Part shown: piece by piece, positions 46,111-56,619 of the stretch
Position numbering within the stretch: position 1 is the first letter of the stretch
How the letters are laid out: each line of letters starts with the position of its first letter
Origin: Prostheceraeus crozeri
Taxonomy: Eukaryota > Platyhelminthes > Polycladida > Euryleptidae
NCBI GenBank assembly: GCA_907163375.1
Contig: CAJQUW010008691.1
Coordinates: 1 to 64,000, forward strand
Direction of reading: 5' to 3'
DNA length: 64,000 bases
Program-made: the position numbers and the translations under genes
Notes under the pieces: generated by a model
The model's database searches: none
What the model was told of the DNA's origin: nothing
What the model saw: only the letters and a program-made list of their open reading frames with translations

Positions 46111-46272
46111 AGAGCATCACGATATGTATGTGTATTGAAGCAAGACAAAGTTAACCCGACATGTTTCGGCTGGTCTTTTCACTGTATTGCTGGGTACGCT
46201 CGGAACAGACCAGTCGAAACATGTCGGGTTAACTGTGTCTTGCTTCAATACACATACATATCGTGGTGCTCT
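46111..46272. repeat. 66 bp inverted repeat, strong hairpin
   Basis: Arms 46111-46176 and 46207-46272 match with only a few differences around a 30-base loop (shared run TGTATTGAAGCAAGAC, GTTAACCCGACATGTTTCG). The GTCGAAACATGTCGG core resembles ends of Penelope-type elements. It may be a tiny MITE or two inverted element ends. Confidence 0.75.
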
Positions 46273-47990
46273 AAGTCATTTTTCCATTCAGTTGGTTCTT
46301 AAAGAACGCTCACTAAGTGTCTTTAGCATAGATCTGTCGCTATATGTAGAAATAAGTAGAAATCCAGCATGACAGAATACATCTACATGTGTGTACGAAC
46401 CGTGATTTGTAAAGATTTTCAATTTTCATTTGATACAATATGCGACCGATTGCTGTTTTTACTATTCTTATTCTTATTATTATTATTATTCCTGGTCTTA
46501 GAGTAAGGTGGTTGAAGAGTTATTATTATTCCTGGTAGTTTCCGTATTTTTTGGGATTTGCATCTACGAGCCCTGCGTATCTATGTATATTCCAGTCACT
46601 CATATCTACAATGTTACTGAGGAGACCAGTAGTCTTCCTCGCAAGTTGAAGAAGCATCAAAAAGTTTACCTTGAGGAGCACAACAAATTTGAGATATCTG
46701 CAGTCAATTAATTTTTTATGCGCCTACTAATGAGTTACAAACTCGACGGCTGTGATACGTTAGACCATAGAATTAGGTTTTTACCTAATACCTGAATTGA
46801 GGATTTCACTTGAAATCTGATTGGCCTACATTACTTTGAAATAATAAAGATGTCCATACTTTTATGTTGGGTTTTATGATGATTTTACTGTAAATTGTGT
46901 AACAAAAGTGCCTATATTGTATTTTTAAGATTCGAGTGATACATCTATCCTAACTTAAGCACATGGTATTATATTGTATTGCAGGCTGCATTGCAGGTAT
47001 TGTATGATGTCATGCAAAACGGAAGACATTCAAACTACTGAATTTTATCTATAATGAAGAAATTACTAACTTCATAAAGATGTAATGAGCAAGACGTAGT
47101 GTTACGTAATGACAAAGAAACAAATCTAGAAATGAAGTGGTACCACGGTATCACAAATAGCAGAAACGAGGACGATATTCTTCTGCACACAATATTTTGT
47201 GTAGTTCGTCTTCAGAGATATTAAGCCCATGTAGACCAGGTTCTGCACTCCTTGACTATTCAGAAATCATTTATGCTAATCGATTTCGAGTAGTGCTGGC
47301 AAATTCACCTTTTCGTGAATGCAACTTCTTAAGTTTTTCATATTTCCTACTCTTGCTGGTCAGTTTTCTAAATTTGGTACACACATGTTGAAGATACTAT
47401 ACATACAGTTTACATGCAGTACATATACTTCACATAAATAGTTTACATAACCAACAGCCATTGTTGTGCATCCATCTACCAGTTTAACCGATTTCTCTTT
47501 CGGATGAACAGCCTACTCCAATTATTTGGTCTATACTCTGCAAAAGATGTCGCAGGAACAACTACTGATCTTCGGGAAAAACAATTATTCTGTTAGGTAA
47601 GTGTTACGAAAGCAACCCCACTGTTGGCAGATTTGGTTTCTGAAGGATAATGAAAATTTATCCTATAGGGATCTCTTTTCCTCTCTTCAGGTTTGATCAG
47701 CAATTCTACTTGTTTCACATACATTTTCTTAAGTTACTACATTGGTTCGAAGTACGTGTTAAGTATTAAAAAAGAAATCGCAAGAATACTGAGAGTTCGA
47801 AAGACACTTGAGAGAAAGGAATCCTGAATCAACACTTCTAATTGTCATTGTTATTGCATGTTCTTTTCAAATGTGTTGAAGTGTATTATAATTAATTATA
47901 CTCCTGCTTTAAAGAAGTAGATGCATGAACGTATATTATACTCGTGCAAAATCAATAGCTTTATAGAAGCTTATTCATGCGACCATGAGG
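46273..47990. other. no gene; short ATT microsatellite
   Basis: A short TTATTATTATTATT run lies near 46470-46490. Otherwise AT-rich DNA with no supported feature. Confidence 0.4.
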
Positions 47991-49228
47991 TCATACGCGT
48001 AAAAAAGGTCTGGTACTCTTAAATGCTTGTGTCACTCTCAAGGGAATCACATCCCATGTGACGTCAAGTTTTTTCTTCCTTAAAATAGATTGCGCGGAAT
48101 AGGTCATTTGCGTACCAGAATGCCACCTACTGATTCGGAGAACTGCTACGCATGCGTAAGAAAGGTAGAATTGCGTATGCAATAAGGCCCATGTTGTTGT
48201 TGTCGAGATATTCCGCCCTGTTTTAGCCCCTTGATAGGGTTCGAATTGAATCACATACCCGTAAGCCTCTGCAAGTACCCAAACTTTATAACCTATCCTG
48301 ATAGGCTTATTGTTGATTCTTTGTTTACTTCCATGGGAGCCGTAGTAAGGAATCATGGATTCATCCACGGATTTTGTTTCACAATTTGACGAATACTTCA
48401 AGAACTTCTTATTGAGGTTTGTGATGAGACGCAGCTTTGAAAACTTGTCACTTTTGTCTAAATTCGAGCTATCACATAATTGCAAATTTCGTGAATTCTT
48501 TCGAACTCATTACGTGGCATGTGTCCGACATGGCAGCAACAAAGAGATCCGGAGACAGACTCCAATACAATCGACGATCTGACAATCTGTGGTACCCACT
48601 CATTAAAAGCATTGCCAAAAATAAGCGAAATTTTTCCTTTGTGATGCCAAACTCTGTGTTACTTTTCTCTCTTCGTGCGTATAACGTTGTAAAGTCAACA
48701 ATGTCTGAGATCAACATATCATCAAAGAACAATTCGAGCAGAGAGAGAGAGAGGTGTCCCAATTTCCTCTAAGTGGTTCACTTCAGGTGTGCTCTGTGAA
48801 TTCCTTGATTTGATGTCACGATTAGTCCATCTCAAATCAGTCAGCAGTGGAGGCTTTTCATCACTCAAACGTCCTCTATGAATGCTGTCGTCTTGGATGG
48901 AGTTAGTCTGCAAGCCATCGCCCAAGGACTCACTTTGTGAATCATCATCCATGGCATTAGATATTCGATCACCGTAATTTATTCGAACGTCAGCCTCGGC
49001 CAATAGCTGATTGCCGCTCAATCGATTGATGTCAAAATCGTCCTCATCTGCACTGTCTTCCTCTGAACAATCTCCATCTCCAGGTGGCTGTATTGCAATG
49101 TCTGCACTCACAAACGACTCGTCATCTTCTAGCATTGCAACAACTTCATCCAACTTCAATTTCTTCACCATAATGAGATTCGCTGAACTATTCTCATGTA
49201 GACGAGAAAATGACTTTGTAGAGCACAC
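47991..49228 (-). pseudogene. piggyBac-type transposase remnant
   Basis: Minus-strand order: an acidic N-terminus (EEDSADEDDFDINRL), then LLELFFDDMLISDIV and FLAMLLMSGYHRLSDRRLYW, the conserved piggyBac (DDE_Tnp_1_7) entry region, then SVDESMIPYYGSHGSKQRI with IRIGYKVWVLAEAYGYVIQF, which carries the first catalytic Asp. The parts lie in three frames, so at least two frameshifts are present (about 48740 and 48480). Past about 48200 the match fades, and the second and third catalytic blocks are not recognisable. PGBD2/3-like rather than the classic insect type, by memory of the motifs. Confidence 0.8.
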
Positions 49229-49747
49229 TGATTCAAAATAGCAACTGTTACCGCATACTATGGTAGAGAAAGACTGTGAACTCGTGAGAAGACTGTAATA
49301 CAGAAAATATCTATGTTCAGCAGCTTGACTATGCTGTGGAAACTCCTATCTCTCAATGTATCAAAATTGTCCGATATCCTCAGTACAATGAAGTTGTTAA
49401 CAATGTGATAGTCTGCTTGAGAATTTGGGGATTGCCGTACGACCCAATTATTGATGCAAGCGCAAGGCACAGTTAAGGGTCAGAGAGATTTGTGTGTTTG
49501 ATTTACACTGTTTCTCCGTTTATTCGGCGGAAATAGCTTTGATTTATCACACTCAAAATAAACATGCACTTTCTGCAGCATGTAACTAACAGAAACATGA
49601 AATTTACAGTCAATCTTCGCGAAAATTTTACTCAAGTAGCCGCACGTGCAAGATAAAATTACTTGCAGAGCATCAATCAAAAGAGCCGACCAACTATAAA
49701 GAAATTTCCAACAGAAAAAATTTGTTGTTATTTTCTAGTGCACAAGC
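49229..49747. other. no gene seen
   Basis: AT-rich DNA upstream of the piggyBac remnant; no supported feature. Confidence 0.4.
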
Positions 49748-50141
49748 CCCCTGACGACCATGTTCCCGTTGTGGGAATATTTTTCAAACAACTGGGAATC
49801 GAAGTAGATAATCAATTTTTCAAAAGATATGTCACCAATGGGTGGAGCATGCCAGGAGCTCACGACTCATCGGTCTGATGTGATTTGTTGATCCAAATTT
49901 CGATTATGAAGGCATTTGATCAGCACCATTGATAATTTTGAAATGATTTTCCAAAAAAATGGATTTCTCCTTCTCCATGACGCAACTTGTTGACTATATC
50001 ACCATGAAACTGTCCGGCATATGTTTTTTGGATCATTGTTGTATATTATTAGCGTCCAACTCCTTCCTATTGTGTTCTTTCATGCTCAAAATCATGTCTT
50101 AAAAGAATGTTCCCGCAGCGGGAACATGGTCGTTAATGGGT
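49748..50141. mobile_element. short nonautonomous element, possible piggyBac MITE
   Basis: Left CCCTGACGACCATGTTCCCG and right (reversed) CCATTAACGACCATGTTCCC continue as TTGTGGGAATATT and GCTGCGGGAACATT, so about 30 bases of inverted ends with some differences. CC(C/T) ends next to a piggyBac remnant suggest that superfamily, but no TTAA duplication is seen. The right end abuts the broken Tc1 copy. Confidence 0.5.
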
Positions 50142-50143
50142 CA

Positions 50144-51244
50144 AAGCATGGGGCAAAGCGTTCACCTGGAAGACGATGCATCTGACACGACCGTCATTGA
50201 AATTCAGAGTGAATCTCGATTCATCGGTCCACAAGACTTTGGAAAGGGTTTGAATGTTCAATCTCCTAACAGTGGCAATGACAGCCGAGGAGCGATGTGG
50301 TCTTGCGTTGTCGTCTTGGAAGACGAGATCCTCCACCCTGACCGCTGGGGCAACAACAGGAAGCACAATTTCATTGAGATACCTCTCTCCAGTCAACGTG
50401 CCTTTGATGATGATTGCTGTCGTTCGTCCGCCATGCCAAATGCGACCCACAGCATAACACTTCCACCACCATATCTGTCGTGTTCTTTAATACAGCATGG
50501 GGCAAAGCGTTCAGCTGGAAGACGATGCACTCTGACAGGACCGTCATTGAAATCCAGAGTGAATCTCGATTCATCGGTCCACAAAACTTTCTGGCAGTGA
50601 TGGTCATTCCATGAGCGATGGGCATCACACCAGGCAACTCGTCTTCTGCGGTGCTCAAAACTCAATGGAATTAGGACAGCTGGTCGTCGCGATTGAATTC
50701 CAGCTTCTCGCAATCTTCGGCAAGCCGTTCGAACGATACAGTCTATATTTGAAGCACTCTCCAGTGTGCGACTAGCTTTGGGACTGACACAAATCTATTC
50801 CTCTTTGCAGCTAAAACTGGACGTGCTTCTGTCCTTCCTACAGATTTTCTTGGTCGACCTCTTCATTTTAACATCTCCTTCTGCTTTCCATCGACACCAC
50901 CACCTCCAAACGACTCTCGATAGTTGCAGCTCTTCGGCAACACTCGCACAACTTCTACCACAACGAATCATTATAATAGCCGTATCTCTGGTAAACTGAT
51001 CGTGTGCCATTTTATTTTACAAAAGCTGGATTTCAGTTCACGTTTATGTTCAATTTGTAAAAGCAATTGTGACAGTTGTATCGATATCAAAATTTGAAAT
51101 TTGACCACCATAGATCTTTCTCCATTCTCTAATGTGTTGAATGGCAATACACAGAAAGCGAGATATTGCATCATACCTGAGAAAAAATGAAACAAACTTC
51201 ATTTCAAGCCAATGATAGTTTGTTTCATTGATTATGTCAATGAG
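50144..51244 (-). mobile_element. Tc1-like transposon, truncated and internally duplicated
   Basis: The right end (CTCATTGACATAATCAATGA read inward) followed by TA matches the left end of the element at 41944. Minus-strand coding pieces: helix-turn-helix (MAHDQFTRDTAI; LSRVVWRWWCRW), REAGIQSRRPAVLIPL, KVLWTDESRFTLDF (first Asp), MVW-like region, and FQDDNARPH (second Asp). Then, instead of the Glu block, the segment with WTDESRF is repeated: 50146-50250 duplicates 50496-50595 (about 350 bases away). The end with the catalytic Glu and the left inverted repeat are missing. Dead copy with frame changes. Confidence 0.85.
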
Positions 51245-51904
51245 TACATATTGAGTTGTTTCTCAAGTTAAATAAATATTCTTGCTCTAAGATGACGTCT
51301 TTGAATATTGTGAACTTTTCGTCCTTTCACAGCCTGTCACAACAATCTGTCCGCTTCTTTCGTTGACTAATGTATACATTACAAAAAGTAACTGAATTCG
51401 TTTATTGGTTTCCCTACAATCCCAATAGCGGCGATTTCTAGAAAACGTCAATCAGCGCTGATTAATGGTCATCCCTAAATCCTGAAGCACTCAGAAAATC
51501 ATGAAGATATGAGTGAATTAATCATTGTATGATCGATGCGTAGTACAGCCTATTACATACAGTGGAAACAATAATGAGCAGATATTGGCAATTTATCCAT
51601 CTGTGACGCAAGTTTAATGACAGCATAACAAGAGCATTCTCAAGAGGGTGCCGTCACTTCATTCTCAATCAGACGGAAAAGATTTACTATTGTTGTCATT
51701 GGAATTCTTTACATTCATTGCATTAGTAATCAATATTGCTTACATATTATCGTCGAGGTGGCGGAGCAAAAATAACTTTCTATTAATAAGCTCAACGTCA
51801 GATACGTACTTCACCACTGAACTCGCTGCCTCGCGATATTACACGTTGTTCCGTGTCAGTTGACTGTATGCTGTGAAACTCGCTAGTGCATCATTACTCT
51901 CAGT
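51245..51904. other. likely 5' region of the SLCO gene
   Basis: Immediately upstream of the SLCO start codon. The last ~300 bases may hold 5' untranslated sequence and promoter, but I see no TATA box or initiator that I would defend. Confidence 0.35.
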
Positions 51905-52526
51905 ATGCCTCTCGAAATGTCAAACAATAGAAGATCTTGGAAACATGCGTGCCCTGGCATCAAAAATCGAAAGTTGGCTTTCTTCATCCTATGTCTATTT
52001 GCTCTGGCTTACGGTACATTTCACACTATGCTCCCAGCGATGGTTACAACGTTAGAAAAGCGATTTGATCTGACAACGTCGGAAGTATCATGGCTTTTGT
52101 CAGCACACGAATTCGGATATTTACTGATTGTCTTCTTCGTAGCGCATTATGGAGGCCGAGGGAATCATGTCCGGTGCCTGGTGGGAAGTGCTGTGGGACT
52201 TGGAATCTCCGGATTTATCATGTATCTACCTTATCTATTGTTTGGGAATCGCTATCCCCCTGACGATCTCCTGGGTGTATCTAAATCGAAGATGAGCAGC
52301 GTCACTGATGCACAATCCCTGACATTGTCGGCCGTTTGCCATGAAAAAGGAAATGGAGCTCACGGTGGCTTGTTATCGTCAATAGATATTGAACATCAAA
52401 AGCGTGTGGCTTTGGCTCTGCAAATGATCGGCGGAGCAATGACTGGAGCAGCTGCATCTCCATTTTGGAATATTGGAATACCTTTTCTAGACGACATCTT
52501 TGGACAGAAAAGCGGGATATTTATCG
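51905..52526 (+). CDS. organic anion transporter (SLCO/OATP), first coding exon
   Basis: N-terminal part of a 12-helix plasma-membrane carrier of the SLCO/OATP family, which takes up amphipathic organic anions such as bile-salt-like compounds, steroid conjugates and prostanoids. ATG at 51905 is the first in frame. 207 residues plus one base: helix 1 at about 24-45, helix 2 at 61-82 with LTTSEVSWLLSAHEFGYLL, the conserved loop HYGGRGNHVRCLV, helix 3 at 90-113, a variable outer loop, and helix 4 near 167-187 (ALALQMIGGAMTGAAAS) followed by GIPFLDDIFGQKSGIFI, all typical of the family. The exon ends ATCG|GTGAGA in phase 1 and joins the exon at 60861 exactly as in known OATPs. Family is certain; which SLCO member is not. 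Confidence 0.93.
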
Positions 52527-52602
52527 GTGAGAAATCATGAAAATTTATAGATGAATTAATATTAACGGCTAAATAAAGTGCTCGCAGATAGATGACACTT
52601 AG

Positions 52603-52668
52603 TTCCAGTTTTCGACCGGAGTCCGGAGACGACTCCGGCCGACATAGGAATCGGACTCCGTATCCCTG
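52603..52668. repeat. hAT end fragment
   Basis: GGAGTCCGGAGACGACTCCGG and GACTCCGTATCCCTG match the ends of the BED-finger hAT at 53466-54200; a solo remnant. Confidence 0.6.
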
Positions 52669-53465
52669 ATTGAAAAGAACATAGTTTTGACATAAGTTGT
52701 CACGCTGAAAAGTGCCGGATGAATTTGCGAATAATTTGCTTTTAAATTACCAGGCTTTTTCTTTTTTTCTTGTAAGCCGTGCTGATTTCGTTGTTTAATT
52801 TTCTTTCAAATCCTTTTTATTTTGTTCGGCTATGTTTGAAAACGCTTTGAATTTGGGGAAAACTTTGTTTCTTTCATGTCTTATTATTCTAAAAATGAAT
52901 ATGTTAAATACGGGGCCTGCACAAAAGAATGTCCGAACATTGAGAACTACCTTAAGTGACGAGTCAAAGTTACATGAGAGGTTTACATACCAGTATATGT
53001 TATTCTGAGGTTTATTTATGGTTAAATTGTTTTCATTTCGCCAGTGTATACATCCTAACCTTCTCCTACGAATTGGAAATTTCATTTTCCAGCAAGATGG
53101 GACGTCGCCTCACTAGCATCGTGTCGTCGTCTCGTGAACGATAGATGTCCTCAACGCTGGATTATAGACGACATGCCACCAAGAGGACAAAACACTTCAT
53201 TCAACCTTGGCTCCCAATGAGTCCTGAAATCATCCAATGTGATTTTTCCTCTGGGTTCATGTAAAGCATGCGGTTTGCATGCTGCCTCTTCCAATAGATT
53301 TGTACGAGCTTAAGGGTAAGGCCACGTGACGAGTTTCTGAGCTGCGTGGTAGCCGTGCTGTGAAAATGTTTGTATGTGTTTCAATCGGAGCGGTGCGATG
53401 TGGCAGCTTGTCACAGCTAGCTTCGAAATGCGGTAATTTCTCTCTCAATTATCACAGTTCAAAAC

Positions 53466-54200
53466 CAGGGATGCGGAGTCGGAGTCCCGGAGTCCTATCA
53501 TTTTTGTTGGAGTCGGAGTCCTATCAAATGATAGGACTCCGGACTCCGGCCTATAACTAGACCCGAAATATAATACAAACAAATTGTTTATTCTCGTGCA
53601 TAGCTGTCATTGTCTAGATGTCAACTTTCTCCGTCAAACAAAACTACAGACACTGCTGCATGCAAAGCTTTTAATAGTTGAGGGAATGAACCGTGACAGT
53701 GAAAAAAGGATTGTCTTTTCACTCGGTGATTAAGTAGAGAAGACTTCCTAGCCTCGATCATCTACGCGCCAATGGTCACATCAGAGACAAAAATGAAATG
53801 CTTGTTTGTTTGAGAACGCTACCTCTTACCCTCACGTTAATCGTGTGTGATGGCTCCTCCTAAGCGCATATTAAAATCGAAAGTGTACTGAAAGTGTACT
53901 CATATTTTTTGGAGATGGATAGGGATTTTCGTGCCTAGTAGAGACTGGAGAAAAACCGTGTGAAGCACACATTCAAGAAGATGGAAGCAGCCAAGTCGTA
54001 TGCATCCAACTTTAAGCGACATTTGATAAACTTTCATCGAAAATGATTGATAATTGATACATCAATGATCACTAAAAATAGGTTTAGGTAAGCCTATAAT
54101 GATCAGTGATGCAGGTTGCCAGTTTTTCAAAAAACTAGGCTATATATACTTGCCACCCGGAGTCGGAGTCCTATCAAAATGATAGGACTCCGCATCCCTG
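53466..54200 (+). mobile_element. hAT element, internally deleted, with BED-finger relic
   Basis: Left CAGGGATGCGGAGTCGGAGT and right (reversed) CAGGGATGCGGAGTCC are inverted ends with internal GGAGTCCTATCA repeats. Both ends are flanked by AAAAC (53461-53465 and 54201-54205), a 5-base duplication; hAT duplications are usually 8 bases. Inside, about 53850-54045, MAPPKR and, further on, KSYASNFKRHLINFH match the N-terminus and the closing His helix of a BED zinc finger, with frame changes. The catalytic dimerisation region is missing, so the copy could move only with help. Confidence 0.7.
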
Positions 54201-54489
54201 AAAACTCGAGCGGTGGAATAATCTATTTTTGGAACTAACGTAACAGCAAACCAGCAATTCTGACGAGTGGCGGGCGGTAATCAACCTGTTCGGCTCATTA
54301 TGTGGCCGCGTAACTCTCACAACTCAAAGCTTGACAAAGCTATACGTCGGTGCTAGGTTAAAGTGCGGCTCGTCATGTGGCTTTTCCCTGAGACTCGTTT
54401 TACAGCAGCTCCGAACCCATGATACCCGAAATGCTACAAAATGTGTGGCATGAACAGATGTTATGCTTCGTGAGGGGACATATTGTATT

Positions 54490-55346
54490 TCCTGAATTTA
54501 GAATTTAATTGTAGTTTTCAGCTTATGACTTTTGTAAACTATTGCAAGGGATGAATAATCAGTAAAATCCTTAAGTAGTTAATTTTTAACAAGAAAATTA
54601 GCTGTGAAAGTGATTTTAAAGTTTGTGGTTCCACATTTTATCAAATTATTGCAACGGAAAATTTTGTTTTTGTACAGTTCGAAGCTTCGCATCCCAGAAA
54701 AACTTCCGAGGATGCCTTTCAAGGGATATTTTATCCTATCACAACATGCCTTTAAAGTTGGGACATTCTTTTGTGTTCACTCTGTAGAATAAATGATTAT
54801 TAGCCAGACTATGGATCCTCCTCCAACAAAATTCAAAGAGCTTAATACTCGAATTGCAGCAACTATCCGAACGATGGCGAAAGAAATACTTCAAAATGTG
54901 TTGGATGAATTTGACTAGCGAGCGGATATTGTTCACGTTTCGCGAGACGACCACATTGAACGTTTATGATGTCATTTCTTGAATTTAGTTCTTATTTCAA
55001 ACTGATGTCATTTATGAAACACACATGTAAAGTAAACGATAAACAATCAACGCAACAATCGTGATCAAATCACAGTCTTTCATTGGATACTTTATTTTTG
55101 ACAAGAAAACTTAAGTGTGAAAGTGATTGTTAAAACTTAATAATTACAAATTGAACAAGTTTATTTGCGTTACTTTTACAAAGTCATGGCAAATGATAAC
55201 TTTTGTTTGAAGTCGAATGAAGTTCCGTTTAAGCAGCATAATTTTGGTCTTTTTTACACAATCTAATACTTTACAATATTTCATTCTGTCACAAGAAGTC
55301 TTTAAAGTTGGGACATTCTTATGTGTGCACCCTGTAGAATAAATGA
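54490..55346 (+). repeat. two diverged direct copies ending in AATAAA
   Basis: Segments 54490-54796 and 54974-55346 both contain TTTTT-ACAAGAAAA, GTGAAAGTGATT and close with TTTAAAGTTGGGACATTCTT, then CTGTAGAATAAATGA. Identity is low except at the 3' end. They could be SINE-like or long-terminal-repeat-like units; no coding sequence supports either. Confidence 0.45.
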
Positions 55347-56611
55347 GATCACAGAATAATAGGAGAATGTGAGAGAAGTTTTAAGAGAATGCTATCTTTA
55401 TTGACATGGAAATCAGTATAATGTTTTGAAGATGACCTGTATCATACATGCGAGCTTTCATGCCTTGATATGTGTAAGTACATTTTCTCGAGTATACCAG
55501 ACGGGAAAAGAAGACCAATCGATGCAGCCATGATTCTGTTGTGGCTATATAGATTCTACGTGATTCAACGTTTCATTGATTAAGTGCAACCATGTAGACC
55601 TAAGTGGCTATCACACCCGGTCAGCCTTTATTACTTCAAGGTATTACTAATTGTGATATTATTCATAAGTTTGTGTAGGTTTCACAAACTTGATAATTGC
55701 TAGCAACACTGATTGTCAGAAAATCTCATTTATACTTGTGAGTAAACAGTTCTGTCGAATACAAATAATATCATATCGATTGAATAGACAATCAAAGAAG
55801 TAAAGGACACATGTACACCCGATCGAACTTTCATGACAATGAAGTGTAAATATACATTAGCAGCTAATCTTTTAATTGGGGAGGAGGCTCAACTTCGACT
55901 TTCAGCATGAAAATTACGACAGCTAAAGAATGCATGACATGCGCACTTGTAAGTATGATACGAAGAAAGTGAAGTTTATCAAAATAGGGGTCTGTGTGGG
56001 TATATTAGCTAACAATCAAAAATCTTCAGTACAGTGAGGATGTAAAGTAAATGAATTAACTTCAATTTGTGGTATCAACAGTCTAAAATACTTAAGCGTC
56101 ACTGCGTCATACCTTGCAACATTCACAGTAAGCAGAAGGAAACGGCTAAAACTGCGCTATTATTGTTTTCATATATTAGTGTTTCTTTTATGTACATGGC
56201 AGCAAAATAGCATTCAATAATGTTTGGAGGGAGAGGCCAGCTGAAGATCTCCGTTCTAGTAAAACGTGATTTTCCATAAGCAATATTTTGATGGAATTTT
56301 GGGTCAATAATGAATAGTACTGCAAACCCTGCTGTCTTATCTAAAAGCAAAGCAGACATTTTATAATAAAAATTCTTATAATTATGAAACCCAATGAGTG
56401 TCGCCAGTAAATTTGATGTTGAACATGCACAAGCGTATGCCTTATGAATGATATCACCTCTAGAAATAGCTTGGGGAGCGGCACTGCAAAAATCAGCCCG
56501 TCATAGCCACATCGATTGTTGTACTTGGCGAAGAGACTGCAAAAACACATTTTTTATGCCAGTGGGTGTTTCGCATGGTGTAATGGTGAGACATTCATTA
56601 ATAGATGAATG
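55347..56611. other. intronic DNA, nothing recognised
   Basis: No supported coding or repeat feature between the unknown repeats and the hAT insertion. Confidence 0.4.
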
Positions 56612-56619
56612 CTCCCGAT

